A DNA stretch of 50,818 bases from an uncultured Bacteroidales bacterium (GTDB taxonomy: Bacteria > Bacteroidota > Bacteroidia > Bacteroidales > Muribaculaceae): the NCBI GenBank assembly GCA_949123685.1, contig CASBHZ010000013.1, positions 1 to 50,818 on the forward strand, written 5' to 3'. The notes under the pieces were generated by a model that did no database searches, was not told the DNA's origin, and saw only the letters and a program-made list of their open reading frames with translations. The translations under genes and the position numbers were made by a program. Positions 14,477 through 22,644 of the stretch are shown piece after piece; within the stretch, counting starts at the first letter, position 1; every line of letters begins with the position of its first letter.

Positions 14477-15804
14477 ATGAAAGATACAAAGATTCATAAA
14501 CTGTTGAAACTATCAGTTACTACTAAACACCTACTAAACAATGGTCTTCAGCACATCATACATGGTTTGAAGCCCGACTAAGGCATGATACGAGAGTCGA
14601 AGTATTATGGGGATATGGAGCAAAATCTATATTGATACCTTTACAGACAAAACTTTCGCGCATCGATCATTATTACGAAAAATATGAATCTGAAAAAACT
14701 TATCAAATTGAGTTTTGGTCTGAATCATCCGATGCGCTTATTGAACTTAAAAATGGACCGTGCGAAATGACTCTTAACCACATTGAATTTATCCAATGTC
14801 CGGCTTTGCGCAAAATAAGCATCAGCCATCTACCGGAAACAGACTTCACTAAATGCCCTGCTTTGGAAGAACTTGAAGCCTTTAATTGCCATTGCAAAAT
14901 TCTTGATTTACATACAGCACCTGCTCTTCGCAAGCTATCGTGTGGCTATAGCGGTTTTCTTGAGGAACTGATACTTACCGAAAATAACAAACTGTAAGAA
15001 TTAGAGTGTCTGGTTAGTCCCCGACTGACAAAAGTGACTTTATCCAACAATTCTTCTTTACGCCGATTGAAATCCTATATGACGGAGATTGATGAAAAAT
15101 CAACGGAACTTATCGACATAACTTTGAGACGCAATATTCAAAAAGAGACAATTAACAGATACAGAGTGGAGGCATTAGGATACTTTGCCGGCGAGATTGT
15201 TGACCAATTGAGGGCAACAGGCACTTATGATGACATCAAATTTGTGTATTGCGATTCTTACGAACAACGGCTTAAGGCTCATGGCGAAGAGGATGACGAG
15301 CATATTCTGCTTACCAATATGACTCAGTGCCGCGAGGCGCTTCATTCTGACATTGACCTTATGGCAATACTTGTTACCGATCTTTACGAGGATTGTTCCA
15401 GACAATATGCCTTTGAAATAATGTATGAATTATGGAATTACGCCGAACGCACCTACTGCTTCGCTTCAATACCGTTTCATGCCGGTGGCAAAAGAGAACC
15501 CGCCATTGAAGTGTTCAAGGAAATTACTGACTATTGCGATCTCTTGATTCTTCAAAACAATCTGAAACAGGAAGAAGTATCATTCATCAAACATGACTAT
15601 GGCATCATCCACCAGTTGGATTTGCGGCTAAGCCATCCTAAGAAAGGATTGAGTTCCGAGCGTGAAGAGTTGCCCTTTGGAATATGGGCAACAGAGGAAC
15701 AAGTGCATATGGCACTTCTGGCAATGTACTCCAATAATCGCAAGATGCGCAGATATTACAAGGCAGGAACATTCTCACTTCACGAAAGCACTCATGAATA
15801 CTGA
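14477..15804 (+). pseudogene. Broken LRR protein with FtsZ-like domain
   Basis: The ATG at 14477 opens MKDTKIHKLLKLSVTTK and then shifts frame. Removing one copy of an 11-base near-tandem duplication (14520-14541) restores a continuous frame into TKQWSSAHHTWFEARLRHDT. That frame reaches the end at 15804 with a single in-frame TAA (14995-14997). The ancestral protein would be about 438 residues, and the arithmetic (1328 - 11 = 1317, divisible by 3) agrees. Residues ~85-200 carry leucine-rich repeats (CPALRKISI, CPALEELEAF, APALRKLSC, SPRLTKVTL, NSSLRRLKS). The C-terminal part follows the FtsZ Rossmann order: a degenerate first loop (LGYFAGEI), FVYCDSYEQRL, DLMAILVTD, ASIPFHAGGK, CDLLILQNN. The GGGTGTG nucleotide loop is absent. 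FtsZ-like ancestry is inferred by alignment by eye. Confidence 0.7.
14520..14541 (+). repeat. 11-bp near-tandem duplication causing the frameshift
   Basis: CTACTAAACAC (14520-14530) is followed at once by CTACTAAACAA (14531-14541), with ten of eleven bases identical. Deleting either copy restores the open frame, so this is the likely first lesion in the pseudogene. Confidence 0.8.
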
Positions 15805-15827
15805 AACCTGACGTATCAGGACTTTCT

Positions 15828-15850
15828 AAGGGCTTGCTACCCTTCTTTTA
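15828..15850 (+). terminator. Terminator after the LRR pseudogene
   Basis: AAGGG (15828-15832) pairs with CCCTT (15840-15844), with a 7-base loop, then CTTTT. It is short but sits 24 bases after the stop of the pseudogene. Confidence 0.55.
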
Positions 15851-16079
15851 AGCAATAGATTTTGGTATCTGTTTTAATGAGTCTGCAAAATTAGAATGTC
15901 GCTACAAGGGTGTAGAACCAACTGGCAAGTACAAAATTAGCCAATTCTACGATAGAACTCAATTTTAAGTGTCGAAAAGTTTATTTTTTTCGCGGTCGTT
16001 CATTGATCTAATATTGCACTTTATTTAGCACACCTTATATAACATATTTGAAATCAGCGTTTTTTGAAAAACATTCTAA
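15851..16079. other. Intergenic stretch without a gene
   Basis: AT-rich sequence with no convincing frame on either strand. It lies between the pseudogene terminator and the transposase scrap, and may include decayed insertion-sequence DNA, but no terminal repeats were found. Confidence 0.4.
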
Positions 16080-16265
16080 GCTAAGGATCTTGTTTGCGTT
16101 CTCGACAGCTCCCTTTTGCCCTTAACAGCACGGGACTGCAAAATAGATGGTGCATCCATGGACTTTTGCAATGGTCTTGTGGTTGCGGAATTTAATTCCA
16201 CTATCCGTGGTTATCATGAGCACATTCTTTCTAAAAGGGAAGAGTAGCCTGACAACAAACCTCAT
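16080..16265 (-). pseudogene. IS30-family transposase fragment
   Basis: Read on the minus strand the frame gives MRFVVRLLFPFRKNVLMITT, then DSGIKFRNHKTIAKVHG and IYFAVPC. After a stop it continues GQKGAVENANKIL. This follows the DDE core of IS30-family transposases: TTDNG.EF..H..IA, then YFA.PY.SW.KG.IENAN. Only ~60 residues remain, with an internal stop. No flanking inverted repeats were found, so the element is long dead. Confidence 0.75.
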
Positions 16266-16330
16266 TATATTCTATCCGGTATTTCATAACCACAATAAGC
16301 TGGAAGGTAGTTTTTAAGTTTTATCCATAA

Positions 16331-16576
16331 TTACTCGTATTCTTCAAAATTAGACACCTCTTCAGTACTGGTGGAGTAGATTCTTTCAATTACTCGACAT
16401 AAAACATGACTTGTCGCGGAGAAGAAAAGAGAAGTAAGAAATCCAGATAACCCAATAAGCAATATAGAAGCATGCCCCTCGTCAAGTTCATTCAAGCAAA
16501 GGATTAAAGATGCCACAGCAGAGGCTATGAAAACGTATGAAAGGGCTTTCAATGTCCAGAATGCGAATTTATCCAT
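16331..16576 (-). CDS. Two-helix membrane protein, 81 residues
   Basis: Two hydrophobic helices (~8-27, ALSYVFIASAVASLILCL; ~38-58, ILLIGLSGFLTSLFF) with a short acidic C-terminal tail (VSNFEEYE). The start is separated from the stop of the upstream gene (16579) by two bases, so it is the last gene of the STAS/GHKL cluster. No family is recognised. Confidence 0.65.
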   Translation of the reverse strand: MDKFAFWTLKALSYVFIASAVASLILCLNELDEGHASILLIGLSGFLTSLFFSATSHVLCRVIERIYSTSTEEVSNFEEYE

Positions 16577-16578
16577 GA

Positions 16579-16974
16579 TTATTTTCTTTTATATTTGTCA
16601 ACCAGATAGACCATATCGGCATCGCTGAGTCCGAGGTACAAATTTCCGAGACTATCCTTAATTGCTTTTGGATTATCAGAAATATTTCCCTCTGTCTCCT
16701 TGTCTGTCGGATACAAAGCATGTCTCCCTTCATAAATTCCGTAATAAGCAAAACTGCCACTATTGGTAGTCAGTGTATCACCCTTGAGCATTATGCATTC
16801 ATTCTTTGCCATATCCTCAGGTTTGATAGGATTAGTAGGTTTAACGATCTCTTTCTTTGGCGTGATCGTTTCAAGTATCTTCTTTACATCATTGGTCATC
16901 CCCCATAATTTAAAGAATAAAACGAGGCAAAGAATGCTCCATATGATCACTACTATTGAGATAAAAGTTTCCAT
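16579..16974 (-). CDS. Membrane-anchored hypothetical protein, 131 residues
   Basis: One N-terminal membrane helix (~4-24, ISIVVIIWSILCLVLFFKLW) is followed by MTNDVKKILE, a coil often seen after such anchors in small Bacteroidales proteins. A soluble C-terminal part includes SFAYYGIYEGRHALYP and SDADMVYLVDKYKRK. It lies between a STAS-like protein and a two-helix protein in a minus-strand cluster. No function is known to me. Confidence 0.65.
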   Translation of the reverse strand: METFISIVVIIWSILCLVLFFKLWGMTNDVKKILETITPKKEIVKPTNPIKPEDMAKNECIMLKGDTLTTNSGSFAYYGIYEGRHALYPTDKETEGNISDNPKAIKDSLGNLYLGLSDADMVYLVDKYKRK

Positions 16975-17034
16975 ATATGATTAAAATTAATTATTCTGCA
17001 TTATCGATTCCCTCTGCAAACGCTTACCAATGAG

Positions 17035-17376
17035 TTAGAATGTAGAGAAGAAATCTTCCATGTCTTTCATTGTCTTCAAGTGGACAACCTCGATATTAAC
17101 CTCTGAATAAACTCGTGGAGATTTCCTGCCTCTTACCACAATGTCATACATTTTTTTGACATCTCCAGTCATTCCGGTCAATTTCATAAAGGGATATTCC
17201 TGCAATATTTCGCAGAGTTCGTCTGCAACTGACCGAGAAACAAATCGTACACCATTAAAGTCAAGAGTGACAATGTGGTTACATGGACTGGTCAGCCTTT
17301 CTATATCGCGCCTGAAGAAAGAGCGCGTCCTCAAATCATTGCCTATCAAGGACGCTATTGGTATTACATTATTCAT
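17035..17376 (-). CDS. STAS-like domain protein (DUF4325 type)
   Basis: A 113-residue protein with the STAS-like pattern of DUF4325: a central strand TLDFNGVRFVSRSVADELCE, where the VRF.S.S/T helix start is the usual switch region, then LTGMTGDVKKMYDIV. It begins 12 bases after the stop of the GHKL-ATPase gene, so the two are co-expressed. In known partner-switching systems (RsbW/RsbV type) an ATPase phosphorylates a serine or threonine in a STAS partner. Here the corresponding serines follow the DFNGVRFVS strand. A partner role with the ATPase is inferred from family and position. Confidence 0.78.
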   Translation of the reverse strand: MNNVIPIASLIGNDLRTRSFFRRDIERLTSPCNHIVTLDFNGVRFVSRSVADELCEILQEYPFMKLTGMTGDVKKMYDIVVRGRKSPRVYSEVNIEVVHLKTMKDMEDFFSTF

Positions 17377-17388
17377 AGTTCCTGTTTT

Positions 17389-18336
17389 TTAGCAAATATA
17401 CGGATAAATATTGAAATCTTTAGGGATTTCAGTTGGAATTTTTAACAACACTATTGTGCCGTTCCATCTGAAATCACCGGGGACATCAGCAACTGAATCC
17501 CCGTTGTTATCATATCTAACAAATGCAGATCCTGATAATATAAAAAACTCACCGCCAAGTCCATCTATTATGAGCCTTCTTGATTTAGATATGCCATATC
17601 CGCGATTCTCATTTTCCGGTCGGTCCTTTGTGGATTTTCCACTCAGTGCCAATAATAGAGCTGAGGATTCAAGATTTGTCAACATATCAACATAACGTTC
17701 GTCCGAAGCGTAGGAAGCGAAAATTGAGCGCCCTGTATCACTTATCAGGACATAAAGCATCTTTTCGCGTGGGAGAGACTGACAGAAAAGATAACCCTCG
17801 TTGCTTTTTGAATGCTCGGTAATATTGTCAATCAGCTCCCCAAGAAGTAACGACAATACGCCATGCACTCCGTTATCTCGTGAAAGCTGATGTTTTATTG
17901 TAGCCTGCACAAGTTCCTGTGCCTTTAGAGACGAGTTGTCATATGGATGGAACATGCATATAGGCAAGTATGTCTTGTTTCTGTATTTGCCCCACATGGA
18001 GTCATCGTTACCTTCGGAAAGAATAGACAGCGGACAGCCAAAATATACAGTGTCCAAATAGCCAGAAATTTCAGCCTTTATGCCCTGCATTTTTATTATA
18101 TCCCCATATTGCCGTTTGAGTATTGACAATGCACCAAGAAAGAAAGGATGGAGGAATTTGCATTGAGAAAAATCCCAAATCACCTTTTCTCCGTTGGTTG
18201 TGTCAGTCTGTTCAGTCTGGTACATTATAGAAAAAATGTGATTGAACACGCTGCCGATTCGTGCGTCTCTTCCTATCGGAGGGATTCGTACTACTGCATT
18301 GCGCCATTTGGGATATTCCTTAGAAATTACATCCAT
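17389..18336 (-). CDS. GHKL ATPase with N-terminal STAS-like segment
   Basis: A 315-residue protein. Residues ~50-100 look like a STAS-type strand-helix (VIWDFSQCKFLHPFFLGALS). Residues ~150-300 form a GHKL ATPase: N-box GELIDNITEHS with N171, G1 box LISDTGRSI (D200, G202), G2-like region NRGYGISKSRRLI (G246, G248), and a closing strand GTIVLLKIP. There is no phospho-His region, so it is an anti-sigma-type or signalling ATPase rather than a sensor kinase. The next gene is a STAS-like protein, then two membrane proteins. The whole set could be a partner-switching module. Its target is unknown. Confidence 0.78.
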   Translation of the reverse strand: MDVISKEYPKWRNAVVRIPPIGRDARIGSVFNHIFSIMYQTEQTDTTNGEKVIWDFSQCKFLHPFFLGALSILKRQYGDIIKMQGIKAEISGYLDTVYFGCPLSILSEGNDDSMWGKYRNKTYLPICMFHPYDNSSLKAQELVQATIKHQLSRDNGVHGVLSLLLGELIDNITEHSKSNEGYLFCQSLPREKMLYVLISDTGRSIFASYASDERYVDMLTNLESSALLLALSGKSTKDRPENENRGYGISKSRRLIIDGLGGEFFILSGSAFVRYDNNGDSVADVPGDFRWNGTIVLLKIPTEIPKDFNIYPYIC

Positions 18337-18761
18337 ACTGAATTATTTTAGCGAGCATTAATATTCTTTGTTCGTGTCAAATTATTCGTTTTGATATCGT
18401 TGACAGTTCCGCACATTCACATTGCCGTGCTATCCGTTGTTTAACCATGAATTTTCTTTTGTGTAAAGTTAATGATATGAATTGATACTCCCCAATAATA
18501 TGCACGAAAAAAAATAGATTTATCCACGATGTATGGTATTCTTTCGTGTGTTAATAATTGAAAGCAACGACACCTATAAAATAAAGGTGTTATTTGGAAT
18601 GAACAAAGATTTAACTTTTTATTAAAAAATTAATTAATAACGCTTTATATTCCAATGCGCAACCTTTAGAAGCTGTATTCTTCTTTTGTTTTTCTCCCTG
18701 TCTATTATCTAATTCAAAAGTATCTCTTAACCGTTTGCTTTAATGACTGCCACTTTTCCCA
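18337..18761. other. Intergenic stretch without a gene
   Basis: 425 AT-rich bases upstream of the GHKL cluster and downstream of the SPFH-type gene. A short hairpin (ACACCT 18570-18575 with AGGTGT 18585-18590) may be a weak terminator. No open frame or full promoter pair was convincing. Confidence 0.45.
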
Positions 18762-19172
18762 TCATTTTGCATTGTCGAGGAGCATGCGGGGAGATTCGAG
18801 GATAGGAAGGTTGGATTCGGTGGGGATATAGATAACCGTCTTGTTGTTGAGATTGGACTGCTGACGCACCCAGAGATATTGGATGTATGTGGGCGTGATA
18901 CTCCCGTTCTCTATGCGGATTGCTTCCGCAGCTCCTTTGGCACGCTCCACTTCCGCCTGCGCATTCAACTTCTCGGCTTCCAGATTTGCCTTAGCCTCCT
19001 CTATCTTTATCTTACGGTTCTGTTCTGCTTTTGCAAATTCAGCCTTACCCGCCATCTCTTGCTGCCATACATTATACCATGGCAAAAGGAAAGCCGCTCC
19101 TATTATAACAACCACCAATACAGCTACCGACCACACTATACCTTTCACATTCTTTTCCATATTCGTTTTCAT
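18762..19172 (-). CDS. Short SPFH/HflC-like membrane protein
   Basis: A 136-residue protein with an N-terminal membrane helix (~10-31, GIVWSVAVLVVVIIGAAFLL). A long lysine/glutamate/alanine coiled coil (~45-95, IEEAKANLEAEKLNAQAEVE) follows, then a C-terminal segment TVIYIPTESNLPILESPR. The coil and the YIPTE..LPIL ending resemble the stalk and tail of SPFH/band-7 membrane-protease subunits without the band-7 domain itself. Such short versions occur in Bacteroidales. A scaffold role in the inner membrane is likely, but the client is unknown. Confidence 0.75.
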   Translation of the reverse strand: MKTNMEKNVKGIVWSVAVLVVVIIGAAFLLPWYNVWQQEMAGKAEFAKAEQNRKIKIEEAKANLEAEKLNAQAEVERAKGAAEAIRIENGSITPTYIQYLWVRQQSNLNNKTVIYIPTESNLPILESPRMLLDNAK

Positions 19173-19177
19173 TTATA

Positions 19178-19197
19178 GAAGTTGTTTAAATAATTTA
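19178..19197 (-). repeat. Dispersed 20-bp palindrome, copy C
   Basis: Nearly identical to copy A (first 19 bases the same). It matches the palindrome at 17 of 20 positions. It ends five bases before the start codon of the SPFH-type gene on the minus strand. Confidence 0.7.
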
Positions 19198-19387
19198 GAA
19201 ACGAACAATACGTCAACATTATTATAATTCAATCATTTAACATCACAACCACATCGATGCTTGAAAAATAATGTTTTAGAACACACGCCCTGATTTAGTA
19301 CTTTTTTTAAAATTTGCGTCCCTACTAGCAACCATTGGAATGGTTAAGAAACGAACTATCTAACATGTCGATTAATTTTTGCTACTT
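19198..19387 (+). promoter_or_regulatory. Upstream region of the alpha-glycosidase/sigma operon
   Basis: This 190-base spacer holds an inverted repeat AACCAT-TGGA-ATGGTT (19330-19345) about 43 bases before the GH31 start. There is no exact TAnnTTTG match; an AAAATTTG-like run lies near 19311. Regulation by the ECF sigma factor encoded downstream would explain the lack of a housekeeping promoter, but this is inference. Confidence 0.35.
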
Positions 19388-21973
19388 ATGAATCGGTTTT
19401 CATTCAAAAAGCTCCTGACAAGCATTCTGCTTCTAACCTCATCCATGCCTGGTATCAAGGCTGACGATGCAATCTCCGACGGAGTGATATACCATGACAA
19501 ACACGTACGGTTCACGGTTGTGACCGACGGATTAATACGGATGGAGTATTCTCCCGACGGCAAGTTTATCAATGACAGATCTCTTGTTGCCGTATGCCGC
19601 AAATATCCCGTATCTTCTGCTGAAGTTAAAGAAGAGGGCAAAAATATCATTGTCTCCACGCCGAAGATGACCTTACGATACATAAAAAATTCGGGTGCAT
19701 TCAAAGCCGACAACCTTTTCATCGAATCGGCAGGAAACATAAAGCCGTTCAAATGGTGTCCCGGAACTGAACAAAAGAACAACCTTCTGGGCACTACACG
19801 CACCCTTGACCAATGGGATGGACCCGACATGATGAAAAAAGGGGAAGACGGGAAAAGACATCCCGTGCCGGGAAAACTTGACAATGGACTTTTGGCTCGC
19901 GACGGATGGACCCTAATTGACGATTCGAAAAATTTTTTATTCGATAATAACCCCGACATGGAATGGGTAAAGACTCGCAAAGTCAAGAAGGGTGCACAAG
20001 ACTGGTATTTCATGGCATACGGCAATGATTACAAGACTGCACTCAAAGATTTCACTACCCTTGCAGGCAAAATTCCCCTCCCTCCAAGATATGCATTCGG
20101 ATATTGGTGGTCAAGGTGGTGGGCATATTCCGAACATGAGTTCAAACAGCTAATCAAAGATTTTGAAGATTACCGGATACCTTTGGAAGTATTGGTAATC
20201 GACATGGACTGGCATTATACGGATGAAGCGCATGGTGGATGGACCGGATGGACCTGGAACGAATGGCTTTTCCCGAACCATCGTAAGTTCCTGAATTATT
20301 TACGCGATAAAAACCTTAAAGTGACCCTTAACCTTCATCCGGCATCCGGTATCAAGAAATTCGAAGCTGCATACCCGGACGTGGCACGTGAAAACGGAAT
20401 TGATCCCTCTTCAGAAAAAGACGTGGCATGGGTGACATCCGACAAACGATTTGTCAACAGTGTCTTCAAGAATATTTTAAACCCCATGACAGATGAAGGT
20501 GTCACGTTCTGGTGGCTCGACTGGCAGCAAGATCTTTATGATTCAAAAATAGACAGCCTCAGCAACACATGGTGGCTCAACTATACTTTTTTCACAAAAA
20601 TGGCAAAAGAACGGAAAGTTCGTCCCATGCTTTATCACAGGTGGGGAGGACTTGGCAACCACCGCTATCAGATCGGATTTTCCGGAGACAATTATGTAAC
20701 GTGGAAATCGCTTAATTTTTTACCATGGTTCACTGCAACAGCATCAAACGTATGTTATGGATTCTGGAGTCATGATCTTGGCGGTCATTACATGGCTGCG
20801 GGCGATACCGTTACAAACCCGGAATTGTATATACGCTCAATGCAGTTCGGCACATATGCACCAATAATGCGGACACACTCCAATAAAAACGCCCGGCTCG
20901 TTAAGGAACCGTGGAATTTTGACCGCAATACGCTAAACGCTATCCGCGATGCAATACAGAGCCGTTACGAACTTGTTCCCTATATCTATACCATGGCAAG
21001 AAAAAGCCATGACACATCGGTGTCAATATGCCGTCCCATGTATTATGATTATCCGGAAAATGACGAAGCATATGCGATGAAGAACCAATACATGTTCGGA
21101 GACCAAATGATCGTAATGCCGGTTACAGCTCCCGGTGTTGATGGTTTTTCCGAGATTGACATATGGCTTCCAGAAGGAGATTGGTACGAGAAAGCCACCG
21201 GGACCATGCTTCAAGGCGGCAAGACATACAAACGTAAATTCACTTTGGACGAGACTCCGGTATATATAAAATCCGGTTCCATAATACCTCTTCATGCCGA
21301 AAAAGAGAAAACACTCCGCCGTAACAACGCTCCTATAGCATTCACTATATATCCCGGAAACAGTGGCAGTTTCATATTATATGAAGACAACGGAGACGAC
21401 CAGAAATATGACAATGAGCATGCGTTCACGGAAGTCATTTGCAACCGCAAGCCGGGTATGATCTCATTCACTATATCTCCACGCAAGGGATCATATGCCG
21501 ACATGCCGGCAAGCCGTCGTTTTGAAATCCGCATTCCGGCAACGGCAAGACCCTTGAAAGTAAAAGTAGACGGGATAGAATCTCAATATTCCTATGATCC
21601 AACCCAACTATGTTCCATAATAAATATTCCGGAGAAAAGCTGCGACATTGAACGCACCGTGGAAGTGACACTACCTGAAGACTCTGAAATAACAGACGGA
21701 ACAATCGGCAACATGAAACGCTTCGTGGAAGCATTCGGAGGATTAAAAAACATATATGCCAAACTTAGAGTCAATAGTGATTTCGGACCGATGGCAACAA
21801 TATATGAGACACTCGAATATTATCCCGAACGCAACAGTGAACTTATAAGTCAATTCAACAGTCGCTATGCCCGCATTCATGAAATTGTGAAAGAGCAGGA
21901 AATGAGCGACAAAGCCAGAAATTGGTTCTTGAAAAAACTCGGGATTGAACAAGACCCGGATAATCTTAAGTAA
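19388..21973 (+). CDS. GH31 alpha-glycosidase, exported
   Basis: An 861-residue glycoside hydrolase family 31 enzyme from the ATG at 19388; a TTG three codons upstream is less likely. A signal peptide ends near GIKA (~25). The (beta/alpha)8 barrel carries the nucleophile D378 in WWLDWQQD and the acid/base D434 in GFSGDNYVTW, with the RWGGLG segment between. Beta-sandwich domains flank the barrel. The C-terminal ~85 residues (from ITDGTIGNMKRFVEAFGG) are a helical extension not typical of the family. It starts the sigma factor operon: its stop is 15 bases before the ECF gene. A second GH31 at 32245 has the same catalytic motifs but a different C-terminus. Alpha-glucosidase or alpha-xylosidase activity cannot be told apart. 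Confidence 0.93.
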   Translation: MNRFSFKKLLTSILLLTSSMPGIKADDAISDGVIYHDKHVRFTVVTDGLIRMEYSPDGKFINDRSLVAVCRKYPVSSAEVKEEGKNIIVSTPKMTLRYIKNSGAFKADNLFIESAGNIKPFKWCPGTEQKNNLLGTTRTLDQWDGPDMMKKGEDGKRHPVPGKLDNGLLARDGWTLIDDSKNFLFDNNPDMEWVKTRKVKKGAQDWYFMAYGNDYKTALKDFTTLAGKIPLPPRYAFGYWWSRWWAYSEHEFKQLIKDFEDYRIPLEVLVIDMDWHYTDEAHGGWTGWTWNEWLFPNHRKFLNYLRDKNLKVTLNLHPASGIKKFEAAYPDVARENGIDPSSEKDVAWVTSDKRFVNSVFKNILNPMTDEGVTFWWLDWQQDLYDSKIDSLSNTWWLNYTFFTKMAKERKVRPMLYHRWGGLGNHRYQIGFSGDNYVTWKSLNFLPWFTATASNVCYGFWSHDLGGHYMAAGDTVTNPELYIRSMQFGTYAPIMRTHSNKNARLVKEPWNFDRNTLNAIRDAIQSRYELVPYIYTMARKSHDTSVSICRPMYYDYPENDEAYAMKNQYMFGDQMIVMPVTAPGVDGFSEIDIWLPEGDWYEKATGTMLQGGKTYKRKFTLDETPVYIKSGSIIPLHAEKEKTLRRNNAPIAFTIYPGNSGSFILYEDNGDDQKYDNEHAFTEVICNRKPGMISFTISPRKGSYADMPASRRFEIRIPATARPLKVKVDGIESQYSYDPTQLCSIINIPEKSCDIERTVEVTLPEDSEITDGTIGNMKRFVEAFGGLKNIYAKLRVNSDFGPMATIYETLEYYPERNSELISQFNSRYARIHEIVKEQEMSDKARNWFLKKLGIEQDPDNLK

Positions 21974-21988
21974 GCGGTAAAACAGGCA

Positions 21989-22591
21989 ATGGCAGAAGAA
22001 GGCACATATAACGAATCTAAACTGATTGCTTCATTACGAAGCGGATCGGTCCATGCGTTTGATGCTTTGTATGATATGTATTACAGACGTATCTATGGAT
22101 ATTGCCTGAATTTCACCAAATCTCAAAAAGATACAGAAGACATTGTTCAGGAGGTATTTATCAAGTTGTGGCTTAACCGAAAAAGTATTTATGTCGATGA
22201 ATCTATATGCAACTATCTTTTCAGTATAGCCAGAAACAAACTGATAAGTATTTTCCGGACCAATATAGGCTCCCCTCATTATGAAGATTATATCGACTAT
22301 TGCGAAACAATAGGCACGGAAGATGAATCCCTATTGGAATATAAAGAATTTGCAAACATGGTAGAAAGTGGCATTTCAAAATTACCACCTATGCAACAGC
22401 GCATAGTCAGGTTGTCTAAATTCGCCTATATGTCCAACAAGGAAATCGCACATCTCTACAACATCAGCGAGCAAACGGTAAAGAACCAACTCGTCAGCGG
22501 ATTGAAAAGAATCAGAAGCTACCTGGATTCTCAGGATATCGGTTTCATCTTAATCATAATCTTTGCCTGTGGATTAATATCATCCACATAA
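21989..22591 (+). CDS. ECF sigma factor with hydrophobic C-terminal tail
   Basis: A 200-residue sigma-70 family ECF factor. Region 2 (~20-85) has DALYDMYYRRIYGYCLNF and DTEDIVQEVFIKLW. Region 4 (~130-180) has LPPMQQRIVRLSKFAYMSNK and the helix-turn-helix ISEQTVKNQLVSGLKRIRSY. The last ~18 residues (IGFILIIIFACGLIS) are hydrophobic enough to be a membrane segment, which could tether the factor near its anti-sigma. It lies between GH31 and a FecR-type anti-sigma gene that precedes SusC. The expected target is the PUL promoter. Confidence 0.92.
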   Translation: MAEEGTYNESKLIASLRSGSVHAFDALYDMYYRRIYGYCLNFTKSQKDTEDIVQEVFIKLWLNRKSIYVDESICNYLFSIARNKLISIFRTNIGSPHYEDYIDYCETIGTEDESLLEYKEFANMVESGISKLPPMQQRIVRLSKFAYMSNKEIAHLYNISEQTVKNQLVSGLKRIRSYLDSQDIGFILIIIFACGLISST

Positions 22592-22601
22592 CCTCACAAC
22601 T

Positions 22602-22621
22602 GAAGCTGTTTAAACAACTTC
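22602..22621 (+). repeat. Dispersed 20-bp palindrome, copy D
   Basis: Matches the consensus at 19 of 20 positions (GAAGCTG at the left end). It ends 23 bases before the FecR start, inside the sigma/anti-sigma operon. Confidence 0.75.
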
Positions 22622-22644
22622 ACTATTTTAAACACCAAACGATC

